DNA of 64,000 nucleotides from Pseudolysinimonas kribbensis (GTDB lineage: Bacteria; Actinomycetota; Actinomycetes; Actinomycetales; Microbacteriaceae). The stretch is from the NCBI RefSeq assembly GCF_030161895.1, contig NZ_BSVB01000001.1, positions 1,054,001 to 1,118,000 of the forward strand, written 5' to 3'. Both the position numbers and the translations under genes were made by a program. Positions 50,431 through 59,184 of this stretch are shown here, one piece after another; positions within the stretch are counted from its first letter, which is position 1, and the number at the start of each line of letters is the position of its first letter. The notes under the pieces were generated by a model. The model did not search any database. It saw only the letters and a list, made by a program, of their open reading frames with translations, and was not told where the DNA came from.

Positions 50431-50966
50431 TCAGGGTCGGAGCACCAGCTCCCGCACGAAGTCGTCCTCGTACCGGTCGCCGACCAGGAACCGCTTGCTT
50501 CCGACGAGCGCGAACCCGCTCTTCTCGTAGAAGCGGTTCGCGCGCGCGTTCTCCTGGTTGACGCCGAGCCAGACCGCGGCGGCGCCCGCTCGCGTGCGGC
50601 GTCGAGGCTCGCGGCCATCAGCGCGGAGGCGACACCGGAGCCGTGCGCGTCGGCGAGCACGTAGACCTTGCTGAGCTCGATCGTGGGGCGCGTCGTGATC
50701 GCGGCCGCGACATCCGGATCGGTGGGCTCGCCGTCGATGAGCATGGTGTAGCCGACCGCCCGGCCGTCGAGCTCCGCGACGAACAGGTCCCGCGCGGCGT
50801 CGTCGAGGTAGCCCCGGAACGAGGCCTCGCTCAGGTTCCGGGCGATGAAGTCGGCCTTGGCCTCCTCGGTCGTATGCGGCGGGCACGCGAGAGGGAACGT
50901 CGCGGCGGCGACCGCCGCGAGGTCTGCCGCGTCGGCGGCGTAGGCGGTGCGGATGACCAGACTCAC
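50431..50966 (-). CDS. GNAT-family N-acetyltransferase (frameshifted)
   Basis: About 178 residues from the GTG 50964-50966. Acetyl-CoA-binding motif A appears as LSKVYVLADAHGSGVASALMAASLDAARER, and motif B as NRFYEKSGFALVGSKRFLVG. The frame breaks at the C run 50585-50587; one extra base joins ARER to GAAAVWLGVNQENARANRFYEK. Target amine unknown. Confidence 0.82.
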
Positions 50967-51048
50967 GCCCTCCACGCTAGCGGCCGGCGTGCCGCCGTCG
51001 CCGCGCGTCGACCCGGTCGGCGGAGCACCCTCACGCGGTCGAGCGCCC

Positions 51049-51097
51049 ACGTTCGCATCACGCCGGCACGTGCACCCGCGCCGTGTGATGCGAACGT
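51049..51097. repeat. 13-bp inverted repeat
   Basis: ACGTTCGCATCAC (51049-51061) and GTGATGCGAACGT (51085-51097) are exact reverse complements with 23 bases between. It lies in the gap between rplA and the GNAT gene, next to a separate terminator hairpin. Possibly a REP-like element or a regulator site. Confidence 0.65.
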
Positions 51098-51122
51098 CGC
51101 GCGCGGCGTGACGGCGCCGGAT

Positions 51123-51164
51123 ACGACACGAGGGGCCCCGCCTCGGCGGAGCCCCTCGTGTCGT
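51123..51164 (-). terminator. Hairpin downstream of rplA
   Basis: ACGACACGAGGGGC... pairs with ...GCCCCTCGTGTCGT to give a long GC-rich stem, 13 bases after the rplA stop; no U tract. Confidence 0.72.
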
Positions 51165-51177
51165 GTTGCTGCGGCGT

Positions 51178-51867
51178 CTACAGGGCCGCGACGTCGAGCG
51201 GGATGCCGGGTCCGAAGGTGGTCGAGAGCGACCCCTTCTGGATGTAGCGGCCCTTCGAGGCGCTCGGCTTGGCACGCTGGATCTCGTCCAGCGCCACCCG
51301 GAGGTTGTCGCCGAGCTGCTCGGCGGTGAACCCGGCCTTGCCGATGACGAAGTGCACGTTGGCGTGCTTGTCGACGCGGAACTCGATCTTGCCGCCCTTG
51401 ATCTCCTCGACGGCCTTGGCCGCGTTCGGGGTCACCGTGCCGGTCTTCGGGTTGGGCATGAGCCCGCGCGGGCCGAGCACCTTGCCGAGACGCCCGACCT
51501 GGCCCATGAGCTCCGGGGTCGACACGGCCGCGTCGAAGGCGGTGTAGCCGCCGGCGACCTTCTCGATGAGCTCGGCGCCGCCGACCTCATCGGCGCCCGC
51601 GGCGATGGCCGCCTCGGCCGCCGGGCCGGTCGCGAACACGATGACGCGGGCGGTCTTGCCCGTGCCGTGCGGCAGGATGACGGTGCCGCGGACCATCTGG
51701 TCGGCCTTGCGCGGGTCGACGCCCAGCTTGAGCGCGACCTCGACGGTCGAGTCGAACTTCTTCGAGCCCGTCTCCTTGATGAGCGACACGGCCTCGGCGG
51801 GCTCGTAGTACTTGCCGGCCTCGATCTTCTCGGCGGCGGCGCGGTATGCCTTGCTCTTGACGCCCAT
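51178..51867 (-). CDS. rplA: 50S ribosomal protein L1
   Basis: 229 residues, normal for L1. Contains [33 protein letters not shown] and [16 protein letters not shown], both diagnostic. Binds 23S rRNA at the L1 stalk and can repress the rplKA mRNA. Begins two bases after the rplK stop. Confidence 0.98.
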   Translation of the reverse strand: MGVKSKAYRAAAEKIEAGKYYEPAEAVSLIKETGSKKFDSTVEVALKLGVDPRKADQMVRGTVILPHGTGKTARVIVFATGPAAEAAIAAGADEVGGAELIEKVAGGYTAFDAAVSTPELMGQVGRLGKVLGPRGLMPNPKTGTVTPNAAKAVEEIKGGKIEFRVDKHANVHFVIGKAGFTAEQLGDNLRVALDEIQRAKPSASKGRYIQKGSLSTTFGPGIPLDVAAL

Positions 51868-51869
51868 GG

Positions 51870-52301
51870 TTACGCCTCCACCGTGATCCCCATCGACCGG
51901 GCGGTGCCCGCGATGATCTTCTCCGCCGCCTCGATGTCGTTGGCGTTGAGGTCGACCTGCTTCTGCTCGGCGATGGCGCGCACCTGCTCCTTGGAGAGCT
52001 TGGCGACCTTCACCGTGTGCGGGGTCGACGACCCCTTCTGCACGCCGGCGGCCTTCTTAATGAGCTCCGCGGCGGGCGGGGTCTTGAGGACGAACGTGAA
52101 CGAGCGGTCCTCGTAGACGGTGATCTCGACCGGGATGACGTTGCCGCGCTGGTTCTCGGTGGCCGCGTTGTAGGCCTTGCAGAACTCCATGATGTTCACG
52201 CCGTGCTGACCGAGAGCCGGTCCGATCGGCGGAGCGGGGTTGGCCTGACCGGCCTGGATCTGGAGCTTGATCAGCCCCGTCACCTTCTTCTTGGGCGCCA
52301 T
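51870..52301 (-). CDS. rplK: 50S ribosomal protein L11
   Basis: 143 residues, normal length. Includes [34 protein letters not shown], the N-terminal thiostrepton-site domain with its Pro-rich hinge. Start ATG 52299-52301 follows GAGAAAGG. A TATCAT -10-like hexamer (52401-52406) in the 145-base gap above would allow expression independent of the ABC genes upstream. Confidence 0.98.
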   Translation of the reverse strand: MAPKKKVTGLIKLQIQAGQANPAPPIGPALGQHGVNIMEFCKAYNAATENQRGNVIPVEITVYEDRSFTFVLKTPPAAELIKKAAGVQKGSSTPHTVKVAKLSKEQVRAIAEQKQVDLNANDIEAAEKIIAGTARSMGITVEA

Positions 52302-52446
52302 GAGGCTGCCTTTCTCGTCGTGCACCGTGACGGCGCGCTTCCACGAACCAGGCGGTTCCTGGCAGTGGTGGGAGTCGCCGGCCTTGCGGCCAACCTGTCG
52401 ATGATAGCCGACCGCGTCATCCGGTGCCGAGCGGGCCGGCCTCGCG

Positions 52447-53249
52447 CTAGACGGAGCGGCGGTAGACACGGAACGCCGAGGTGGCGAGCACGCCCATGAT
52501 GATGCCGAGGCCGGCCAGCAGGCCGAGATGGCCCCACACCGACGCCCAGTCGGGCGAGGACTGCAGAGCCCCGCGCCCGGCGACCACGGCCCATTCGAAC
52601 GGGTTGTAGCGCGCGATGTCGGCCACCCACGCCGGGGCGAGACGGGTGTCCATGATCGCCGAGCTCAGGAACATGAGCGGGAACGACAGGATCTGCGAGA
52701 TGCCGATGAGGGCGGTCTGCTGCCGGGTGAGCAGCGCGACGGCGTCCGAGAGGGCGCCGAAGATCACCGTCAGGAGCACGGCGGCCAGTACGAGCACCAG
52801 GATGCCGGGCACGCCGCCATCGAACCGCGCGCCGGCCAGCCACGCGATCCCGAGCACGATGAGCGTCTGCACGACCGTGAGGAGCGCCTGGTACAGCAGC
52901 GTCGCGCCGATGAGCGCGCCGCGGCTGGTCGGCGAGGTGAGGAAGCGGTCCATGACCCCGCGATCCATGTCCTGGATGTAGGTCGTGCCGGTCCAGGCGC
53001 TGCCGAACAGCGCCATCATCATGACGATCCCGGGCGTGAGGAAGACGAGGTAGTCGCCTCCCCGCTGAAGCCGGGGATCTGCACGACCGACCGGAACAGC
53101 TGGCCGAACAGGAGCAGCCAGATGATCGGCTGCACGAGGTTCATGACCAGATAGGCGGGCACGCGCGCGAACGCCCGGAGCTGGCGTCCGGTGAGCAGGA
53201 CGGTGTGACTGAGGGATGCCGCCACGGCGGACGGGGCGAGTGCGCTCAT
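52447..53249 (-). CDS. ABC-2 exporter permease, DrrB type (frameshifted)
   Basis: About 267 residues with six helices. N-terminal part [34 protein letters not shown]; then [35 protein letters not shown], the ABC-2 signature region. The frame breaks at 53060-53063: FSG plus one G continues as [12 protein letters not shown]. Start ATG overlaps the ATPase stop (ATGA), so the two make one exporter. Confidence 0.88.
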
Positions 53250-54256
53250 GCGCGGACTCCTTCGGGGGTCGGGGTGGTGAGGCTGCGGCCGGTGTGCCGC
53301 AGGTAGACGTCGTCGAGGCTGGGCCGCGCGACGGTCGCCGAGGCGACCGCGATCCCCGCCTCCTCGAGGGCGGCGAGCACCCTCGGCAGGGCCGCGGCCC
53401 CGGACTCGGTCCGGCTGCGCAGCACGCGCCCGTCGGCGACGACCTCGGCGAGGCCGGGCAGCGCGGACACGAGCCGCACGGCGTCGTCGATGCCGCCCGC
53501 GTCGAGCTGGGGCGCCAGTTCGAGCACGACGGCGTCGCCGCGCAGGCCGTTCTTGAGCTCATCCGGCGTGCCCTCGGCCACGACCCGGCCGTGGTCGACG
53601 ATCGCGAGCCGGGCGGCGAGCCGGTCGGCCTCCTCGAGGTAGTGGGTGGTCAGCAGCACGGTCATCTGCTCGACGCGGGCCATCGCCTCCAGCTCCGCCC
53701 ACATGTCGGCCCGGGCCTCGGGGTCGAGCCCGGTGGTGGGCTCGTCGAGGAACAGCACCTGGGGGCGGTGCATGAGCCCGATCGCCACGTCGAGCTTGCG
53801 CGCCATGCCGCCGGAGTAGCTCTTCACGAGCCGGTCGGCGGCGGGGGCGAGCGAGAAGCGGTCGAGCAGCTCCGCCGCGCGCTCCCGGGCGGCCGGGCCG
53901 GGCATCCCCTGCAGGCGTCCGGCGAGCACGAGGTTCTCGCGCCCGGTGTCCATCGGGTCGGCGACCGGCTTCTGGGCGACGAAGCCCACGGCTCGCCGCA
54001 CGCGCTCCGGATGCCGACGCACGTCGATCCCGGCGACCTCCGCGGTGCCGGCCTCGGCCTGCGACAGCGTGGTGAGGATCTTGACGGTCGTCGACTTGCC
54101 GGCGCCGTTCGGGCCGAGCAGGGCGAAGATCGTGCCGGCCTCGACCTCGAAGGTCAGGCCGTCGAGGGCGACGAGTCGCGGGGCACCGCGTCCCGCCGGG
54201 TAGGTCTTGCGCAGTCCGTCGGCCCGCAGGCCGATCCCGCGCGCGGGGTCCATCAT
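53246..54256 (-). CDS. ABC exporter ATPase, DrrA type
   Basis: 336 residues. Walker A LLGPNGAGKST near 46-56, Q-loop VGFVAQKPVAD, signature KSYSGGMARKLD, Walker B LFLDEPTTGLDP, then a C-terminal extension ending VARPSLDDVYLRHTGRSL, characteristic of daunorubicin-resistance (DrrA) ATPases. Drives the 52447-53249 permease to export a drug-like or lipid substrate. Confidence 0.93.
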   Translation of the reverse strand: MMDPARGIGLRADGLRKTYPAGRGAPRLVALDGLTFEVEAGTIFALLGPNGAGKSTTVKILTTLSQAEAGTAEVAGIDVRRHPERVRRAVGFVAQKPVADPMDTGRENLVLAGRLQGMPGPAARERAAELLDRFSLAPAADRLVKSYSGGMARKLDVAIGLMHRPQVLFLDEPTTGLDPEARADMWAELEAMARVEQMTVLLTTHYLEEADRLAARLAIVDHGRVVAEGTPDELKNGLRGDAVVLELAPQLDAGGIDDAVRLVSALPGLAEVVADGRVLRSRTESGAAALPRVLAALEEAGIAVASATVARPSLDDVYLRHTGRSLTTPTPEGVRA

Positions 54257-54412
54257 GTCTCCGACTCCTCGGGGTTGGGAGTCGCGGTGCGGCGGTGATG
54301 CGCGGATACGATCGGGGTGGGCCTTGATCGTCGGTGCGCGCGTTGCGCTCGTGCCGGACTCAGGGTGTATCGGCGGCTCGGATGTTGCCGCATCCGGGCC
54401 GCCGCTTCTCGG

Positions 54413-55374
54413 TCAGGACGTGGGCCGCTCCGACCGGTTCGACCTGTCGCCCGCGGGGAAGTTCATCCGTGCGAGCAGCAGGAAGAAGACGAGGATCGTC
54501 GCCACGATCGCGAGCCACGACCAGGCGAAGCCGACCGTGAAGCTCAGCACGACGAAGAGCGCGAGCCCCGCGATCCAGACGACGACCGTGTAGATGCCGA
54601 AACGCGCGGCGGCCGCCGGGTCCCGGCTGAAGCGGTCCTCGACCGCCGCCTGGCGCCCCATCGCGAGCACCCACGGCTTGGTGCGGTTCGTCTGCGTGAC
54701 CCCGCACCACACCAGACCGAGGATGCCGGCCAGGCCGAGCACGATCGACGCGATCAGGATGCCGAGGGCGCCCGGATGCACGATCGCGACGGCCGCCAGG
54801 CCGAGGCCGAGGCCGAGCGCGCCGCCCGACAGCCCCCACGCCGCCGCCCGGCCGGGCGGCAGGGCGAAATGCGCCGTGGTCTCCTGACGCAGGGCGTCGG
54901 TGACGATGACACCCGTCGCGATGGCGAACACGACCGCGATGGCGGCACCCGTGCCCCACGGGGCGTCGAGGACGCCGACCCCGCCGAACGTCAGCAGGAC
55001 GACCGCGCCGGCCAGCACCAGGGCGAGGAGCACGGTGCGCACGACGAAGGCTGCCGACGGGCGCACGCGCTGCTGCCGCATGATGTCGGCGGCGCGCGCG
55101 AGGTCGGGGTGCGCGTGCGGTCCCATCGTCCCGTGGTCGGAGGCCGGGATCCGGTCCCCATCCGACACCGCCGCCACGAGATCGTCGATGTCGCCGATCT
55201 CGCGCATCGCGGTCGCGGCCGCCCGCGCCGGATCGACGCCGGCGTCCTGCAGTTCCTGGGCGCGCGCCGCGAGACTCGCCCGCAGCTCCTCCTTGAGGTC
55301 CTGCAGTTCGGGGTCACGGCGACCCCCGCGAATGCCTCGTCCAGCAGTCGGTGGATCGAGCCGTCGGCGCTCAT
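54413..55374 (-). CDS. Membrane protein with an ABC-permease prefix-like N-terminus (frameshifted)
   Basis: About 320 residues. Residues 1-85 resemble the short helical prefix/DUF1700-like module found after PadR genes (IHRLLDEAFAGV, ELQDLKEELRASLAARAQELQDAGVDPARAAATAMREIGDIDDLV). Then six hydrophobic helices. The frame breaks at the G run 55310-55313; one base restores TPELQDLKEEL. Start overlaps the padR stop (ATGA). PadR, this protein and the ABC pair probably form a membrane-stress or drug-response unit. Confidence 0.72.
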
Positions 55375-55760
55375 CGGGTGCTCCTTGCAGTGGGAAGGTC
55401 GAGAAGGGTGTTGATGATCTGGTGGGTCGCCTGCCAGGCGACGACGTTGCGCCGGTAGACCGCGCGGCCGGCATCGGTGATCCGGTAGTACTTGCGGCGC
55501 CCGCCCTGGGTCTCGTCGCCCCAGTACGCCTCCACGAGGCCGTCGCGCTCCAGCCGGCGGAAGGTGGCGTACAGGGTGGCCTCCTTGATCTCGTACCGGC
55601 CGTCGGTGGCGTCGCGGATCGTCTTGTAGATCTCGAAGCCGTAGCGATCCGCGCCGCGCAGGACGCCCAGGACGATCGTGTCGGTGTGCCCGCGCAGCAG
55701 GTCGGCGGCGAAAGCGTCGACGACGCCGTCGGGACCTGATGTCGTGCGGTTCTCTGTCAC
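55371..55760 (-). CDS. PadR-family transcriptional regulator
   Basis: 129 residues with a winged helix: LRGHTDTIVLGVLRGADRYGFEIYKTIRD and ATLYATFRRLERDGLVEAYW, RRKYYRITDAGRAVYRR, plus a short C-terminal dimerisation helix. First gene of the padR-membrane protein-ABC set. GTG start 55758-55760 lies seven bases beyond a good -10 box, so the mRNA is probably leaderless. Confidence 0.92.
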   Translation of the reverse strand: MTENRTTSGPDGVVDAFAADLLRGHTDTIVLGVLRGADRYGFEIYKTIRDATDGRYEIKEATLYATFRRLERDGLVEAYWGDETQGGRRKYYRITDAGRAVYRRNVVAWQATHQIINTLLDLPTARSTR

Positions 55761-55767
55761 GACAAGA

Positions 55768-55795
55768 ACTATATCAGATCAAGTACTCAATGCAA
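55768..55795 (-). promoter_or_regulatory. Promoter of the padR operon
   Basis: On the minus strand TTGCAT (55790-55795) and TATAGT (55768-55773) are separated by 16 bases. The predicted start of transcription falls at or next to the padR GTG (55760). The spacer region ATTGAGTACTTGATC is AT-rich and a likely PadR binding site. Confidence 0.65.
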
Positions 55796-55846
55796 GAGGG
55801 CCCGGCCGCAGTGATCACGACCGGGCCGGCCCTCCGCACTGGAGGG

Positions 55847-56821
55847 TCACACGGCGGGTGCGTCCACCTGCGGCAGCAGAACGAGCTTGCCGCCCGGGTG
55901 TCCGCCCGTGCTGCGCTCCACGGCCTCGCGCCACGCGCCGAGCGGATAGGTCGCCGCGATCGGGATGCGGAACTCGCCCGCGGCCGCGAGCGCCGCGTAC
56001 TCCCGGAGCACGCCGTCGTCGGGCAGCCCGCCGCCGGCTCGGAGCTCGTCGAGGTTGACGCGCGCGCCCAGCGCCCGAGCCTCGTCGTGGTTGCTGATCG
56101 TGACGACGCGGGCGGGGTCGCCGCCCGCGAGGGCGATGAGGACCGGCAGCGTGCCCGCGCCGGGACGCGGGGTGTCCAGCACGAGGTCGACGTCGCCGCC
56201 GGCCAGCGCCCGCACCCGGTCGGCCATGCCCTCCCCGTACGGCGTCACGAGCGCACCCCGGCGGGCCAGGTCGCCGGCGAAGGTCGGTCCGGCGGTGGCG
56301 AGCACCCGCGCGCCCGCACGCAGCGCGATCTGCACGGCGGCGTAGCCGACCATTCCGCCCGCGCCGTGCACGAGCAGCGTCGTACCGGGCCCGAGGCCCA
56401 TGAGGTCGAGGGTCCACCTCGCGGTGAGCACGACCATCGGCAGCGCGGCTGCCTGCACCGAGTCCAGGCCGTCCGGCACCGGATGCCACGACCGCAGGAT
56501 GGCGACGTCCGCGGCGCCGGCACTCGGCTGACGCACGACGTCGGAGCTGCCGAACACCCGATCGCCGACCGCGACGTCGTCGACTCCCGCGCCGACGGCG
56601 TCGACGGTGCCGGCCACATCGCACCCGATGCCTCGCGGCAGGGGCCCGGGCGCGAAGCCGCGGCACAGCTCCGCGTCGGCGGGGTTGAGCCCGGCGGCGG
56701 CGACGCGCACGCGCACCAGCCCGGCGCCGGGGTCGGGCACCTCGATGCGATCCTCTCGCAGGACGTCGGCGGGCTCGCCGAACTGGTGGAACCGGATGGC
56801 GCGGGACGGGACGGCGGTCAT
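55847..56821 (-). CDS. Zinc-independent quinone oxidoreductase-like MDR enzyme
   Basis: 324 residues, medium-chain dehydrogenase/reductase fold. N-terminal GroES-like domain (AIRFHQFGEPADVLRED, AAAGLNPADAELCRG, GCDVAGTVDAVG), NAD(P) motif LLVHGAGGMVGYAAVQ. No zinc ligands are visible, in keeping with NADPH:quinone reductases. ATG 56819-56821 follows GAGGAG. Divergent from a TetR gene that probably represses it. Confidence 0.87.
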   Translation of the reverse strand: MTAVPSRAIRFHQFGEPADVLREDRIEVPDPGAGLVRVRVAAAGLNPADAELCRGFAPGPLPRGIGCDVAGTVDAVGAGVDDVAVGDRVFGSSDVVRQPSAGAADVAILRSWHPVPDGLDSVQAAALPMVVLTARWTLDLMGLGPGTTLLVHGAGGMVGYAAVQIALRAGARVLATAGPTFAGDLARRGALVTPYGEGMADRVRALAGGDVDLVLDTPRPGAGTLPVLIALAGGDPARVVTISNHDEARALGARVNLDELRAGGGLPDDGVLREYAALAAAGEFRIPIAATYPLGAWREAVERSTGGHPGGKLVLLPQVDAPAV

Positions 56822-56837
56822 AGAACTCCTCGGACGT

Positions 56838-56851
56838 ACTGTTGCGACAGT
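56838..56851. promoter_or_regulatory. Candidate TetR operator
   Basis: ACTGTTGCGACAGT contains the inverted repeat ACTGT/ACAGT around TGCG. It lies in the 82-base gap between the divergent oxidoreductase and tetR genes, 17 bases before the oxidoreductase start. Confidence 0.6.
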
Positions 56852-56903
56852 GACTGACGCTACCACGTAGTGACAGCCGCTGACGCCACGATAGAATCCG
56901 GGG

Positions 56904-57455
56904 ATGCCGAGAAGCGGGGCCGAGGCGCGTGCCCGTCTGCGCGAGGCCGCCCTCGAGCTCTACCGCGAGCGGGGTTACGACGCGACGACCACGGCGCAGA
57001 TCGCGCGTCGCGCGGGCGTCACGGAGCGCACCTACTTCCGGCACTTCGCCGACAAGCGCGAGGTGCTCTTCGACGGCGAGACCGAGCTGCGGGAGGTCCT
57101 GACCGGGGCGGTCGCCGGCGCGCCGGGCGACGCCTCACCGCTCGAGCTCGTCGTCGGCGCCTACGTCGCGGCGGTGCCGCTGTTCGTCGCCGGCCGCGAG
57201 ATCGCCCTGCGCCGCGCAGAACTCATCGCGACCGCACCCGCCCTGCAGGAGCGCGCGCACGCGAAGAGCGCCGCCCTCGCCGACGCCGTCGTCGCGGCGC
57301 TCGTCGCGCGCGGCGTGCCGGAGGGGACGGCCCGGCTGGCGGCGCGGGTCGGCGCCGCCGCGTTCGAGCGCGCGAGCCGGGACTGGTATCCGCAGCCGGA
57401 GCGCGATCTGGCCGCGCTCATCCGGAGCGCGGCGGACGAGGTCCGCGCGCTCTGA
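56904..57455 (+). CDS. TetR-family transcriptional regulator
   Basis: 183 residues. HTH at residues about 8-52: ALELYRERGYDATTTAQIARRAGVTERTYFRHFADKREVLF. The C-terminal helical ligand domain is variable. Divergent from the quinone oxidoreductase; converges on nusG with only three bases between stop codons. Confidence 0.92.
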   Translation: MPRSGAEARARLREAALELYRERGYDATTTAQIARRAGVTERTYFRHFADKREVLFDGETELREVLTGAVAGAPGDASPLELVVGAYVAAVPLFVAGREIALRRAELIATAPALQERAHAKSAALADAVVAALVARGVPEGTARLAARVGAAAFERASRDWYPQPERDLAALIRSAADEVRAL

Positions 57456-57458
57456 CCG

Positions 57459-58418
57459 TCAGAGCTTGGTGACCTGGTCGAACGAGAGCTCGACCGGCGT
57501 CTCACGCTCGAACAGCGAGACGAGCACGGTGAGCTTGCCGCTCGCGGCCTGGATCTCGCTGATCGTGCCGGGCAGACCCGCGAACGAGCCCTCCTTGATC
57601 GTGATCGTCTCGCCGACCTCGAAGTCGATCTCGGCCGGGATGACGCGGGGCGCGGCCTTGCCGCCGCCGCCCTTCGCCGCCGCGCCGGCCTTGGCCGGGG
57701 CCTCGACGACCTGCACGAGGCTCTTCAGCATGTTGAAGGCCTCCTCGAACCGCAGCGGAGTCGGGTTGTGCGAGTTGCCGACGAATCCGGTGACGCCCGG
57801 TGTGTGGCGCACGACCGACCAGCTGTCCTCGTTGAGGTCCATGCGCACCAGCACGTAGCCGGGGATGCGCACGCGGTTCACCAGCTTGCGCTGGCCGTTC
57901 TTGATCTCGACCACGTCCTCCATCGGGACCTGGACCTCGAACACGTAGTCCTCCATCGCCATCGACTGGCGGCGGGACTCGATGTTCTGCTTCACGCGCT
58001 TCTCGAAGCCCGCGTAGGAGTGGATGACGTACCACTTGCCCGGCTTGGCGCGCAGCTCGCTGCGGAAGTCCTCGTAGGGGTCGAGCGCGACCTCGTCCTC
58101 CTCCTCGGACTCCTGCTCGTCGAGGGTCGCCTCGAAGGCGGCCTCGCTGTCGTTGTCCTCCTGGTCGTCGAGGTCGAGCGCGGAGTCGACGATCGCGTCG
58201 GCCTCGGCGTCGGTCGACTCCTCGAGGGCGTCGAGGATGCTGTCGAGGTTCGCCTCGGTCTCCTCGCCGTCGTCGGTCACGTGCACGGCGCGGTTCTCGG
58301 CGTTCTCGCTGCCGAATTCGTCGCGGTCCAGCACGTCGTCCTGCAGGAGGTCGTCGGTCTCGGACGACTGCTCGGCGGCCGAGGCCAGGTCGATGTCGTC
58401 GCGGTGGTTGTCGGTCAC
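57459..58418 (-). CDS. nusG: Transcription termination/antitermination factor NusG
   Basis: 319 residues: an acidic, disordered N-terminal extension of about 130 residues ([31 protein letters not shown]) as in other actinobacteria; the NGN domain ([25 protein letters not shown] ... [29 protein letters not shown]); a Gly/Ala-rich insert of about 20 residues ([16 protein letters not shown]); and the KOW domain ([24 protein letters not shown]). 28 bases downstream of secE. Confidence 0.97.
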   Translation of the reverse strand: MTDNHRDDIDLASAAEQSSETDDLLQDDVLDRDEFGSENAENRAVHVTDDGEETEANLDSILDALEESTDAEADAIVDSALDLDDQEDNDSEAAFEATLDEQESEEEDEVALDPYEDFRSELRAKPGKWYVIHSYAGFEKRVKQNIESRRQSMAMEDYVFEVQVPMEDVVEIKNGQRKLVNRVRIPGYVLVRMDLNEDSWSVVRHTPGVTGFVGNSHNPTPLRFEEAFNMLKSLVQVVEAPAKAGAAAKGGGGKAAPRVIPAEIDFEVGETITIKEGSFAGLPGTISEIQAASGKLTVLVSLFERETPVELSFDQVTKL

Positions 58419-58446
58419 AGGTAGTGGATTCCTCTTGTATTGCTGC

Positions 58447-58731
58447 TCAGATGCCGCTGGCGGAGCCGTTGCCGAACACCCATGACACGAGCCAGCCGAA
58501 GCCGAAGTCGAGCCCGTAGACGAACACCATCATGACGACGACGAACACCAGGACGACCGCGGTGAAGCCGAACAGCTCGCGCCGCGTGGGGGCGACGACC
58601 TTGCGGAGCTCGGTGAAGACCTGACGGATGAAGAGGGCGATGCGCGCGAACGGGTTGCGTTGTTCGGCGCGCTCGCGCCGGGCGGTCGCGACGAGGTCCT
58701 CACTGGGCTCGTCGATCACCTTGCGTGCCAC
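58447..58731 (-). CDS. secE: Preprotein translocase subunit SecE
   Basis: 94 residues, normal for a single-helix SecE. Amphipathic [54 protein letters not shown] contains the conserved RKV.WPT-like region (here VVAPT) and the membrane helix. GTG start 58729-58731 follows AAAGGAAC. Lies between tRNA-Trp and nusG. Confidence 0.95.
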   Translation of the reverse strand: MARKVIDEPSEDLVATARRERAEQRNPFARIALFIRQVFTELRKVVAPTRRELFGFTAVVLVFVVVMMVFVYGLDFGFGWLVSWVFGNGSASGI

Positions 58732-58785
58732 TCTCGTTCCTTTCGGTCCGGACCGCTCCCGATCATGCTGATCGGAGGCGATTCG

Positions 58786-58858
58786 CAGGGCGGACAGGAC
58801 TCGAACCTGCAACCTGCGGTTTTGGAGACCGCTGCTCTACCAATTGAGCCACCGCCCT
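58786..58858 (-). tRNA. tRNA-Trp (anticodon CCA)
   Basis: 73 bases. Acceptor stem AGGGCGG/CCGCCCT, D arm GGCTCAATTGGTAGAGC, anticodon stem GCGGT/ACCGC around CTCCAAA (anticodon CCA), T arm GCAGGTTCGAGTCCTGT, discriminator G. Upstream of secE on the same strand, a widespread arrangement. Confidence 0.97.
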
Positions 58859-59184
58859 ACGGAACCGGGATCCCGACCGTCGTCATGAGAAAAACGGCAT
58901 GGCGAAGTCTGGGGTTCCGGCAACCTCGTCAAGTGTAGGGCATGGCACCCGTGGCCCCCGGATGGGGTGCGCGGCTCCGGCGTGAAGCCGCGTCATAACC
59001 GTGCCTGCCGCCGGTCTCTTCTCGTGACGGGGGACATCACCAGCCCCCGGCCGAGAAGACGGCGACAGGGAAGTCCAGGGGTTCCTCGTCGCGCACCCGC
59101 GTCCGTGGCACACCCGTGCCGTCCTCGCGCGTGAGCGACCCGACTCCGCCTTCCTCTTCGTCGAGGATCAGGAAGGTAACAGTC
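58859..59184. promoter_or_regulatory. 326-base gap between tRNA-Trp and surface-protein gene, with inverted repeats
   Basis: No gene is supported here. One structure stands out: CTTCTCG (59018-59024) and CGGGGG (59028-59033) pair with CCCCCG (59044-59049) and CGAGAAG (59052-59058). It probably lies in the promoter or 5' leader of the surface protein. Confidence 0.5.
59149..59176 (+). promoter_or_regulatory. Stem covering the Shine-Dalgarno of the surface-protein gene
   Basis: CCTTCCT (59149-59155) is fully complementary to AGGAAGG (59170-59176), which is the Shine-Dalgarno sequence eight bases before the GTG at 59185. The stem would restrict translation unless opened. Confidence 0.5.

Noticed and set aside
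58859-59184. Small gene in the gap after tRNA-Trp
   Set aside because: Short frames there have no ribosome binding site or recognisable composition; only hairpins stand out.
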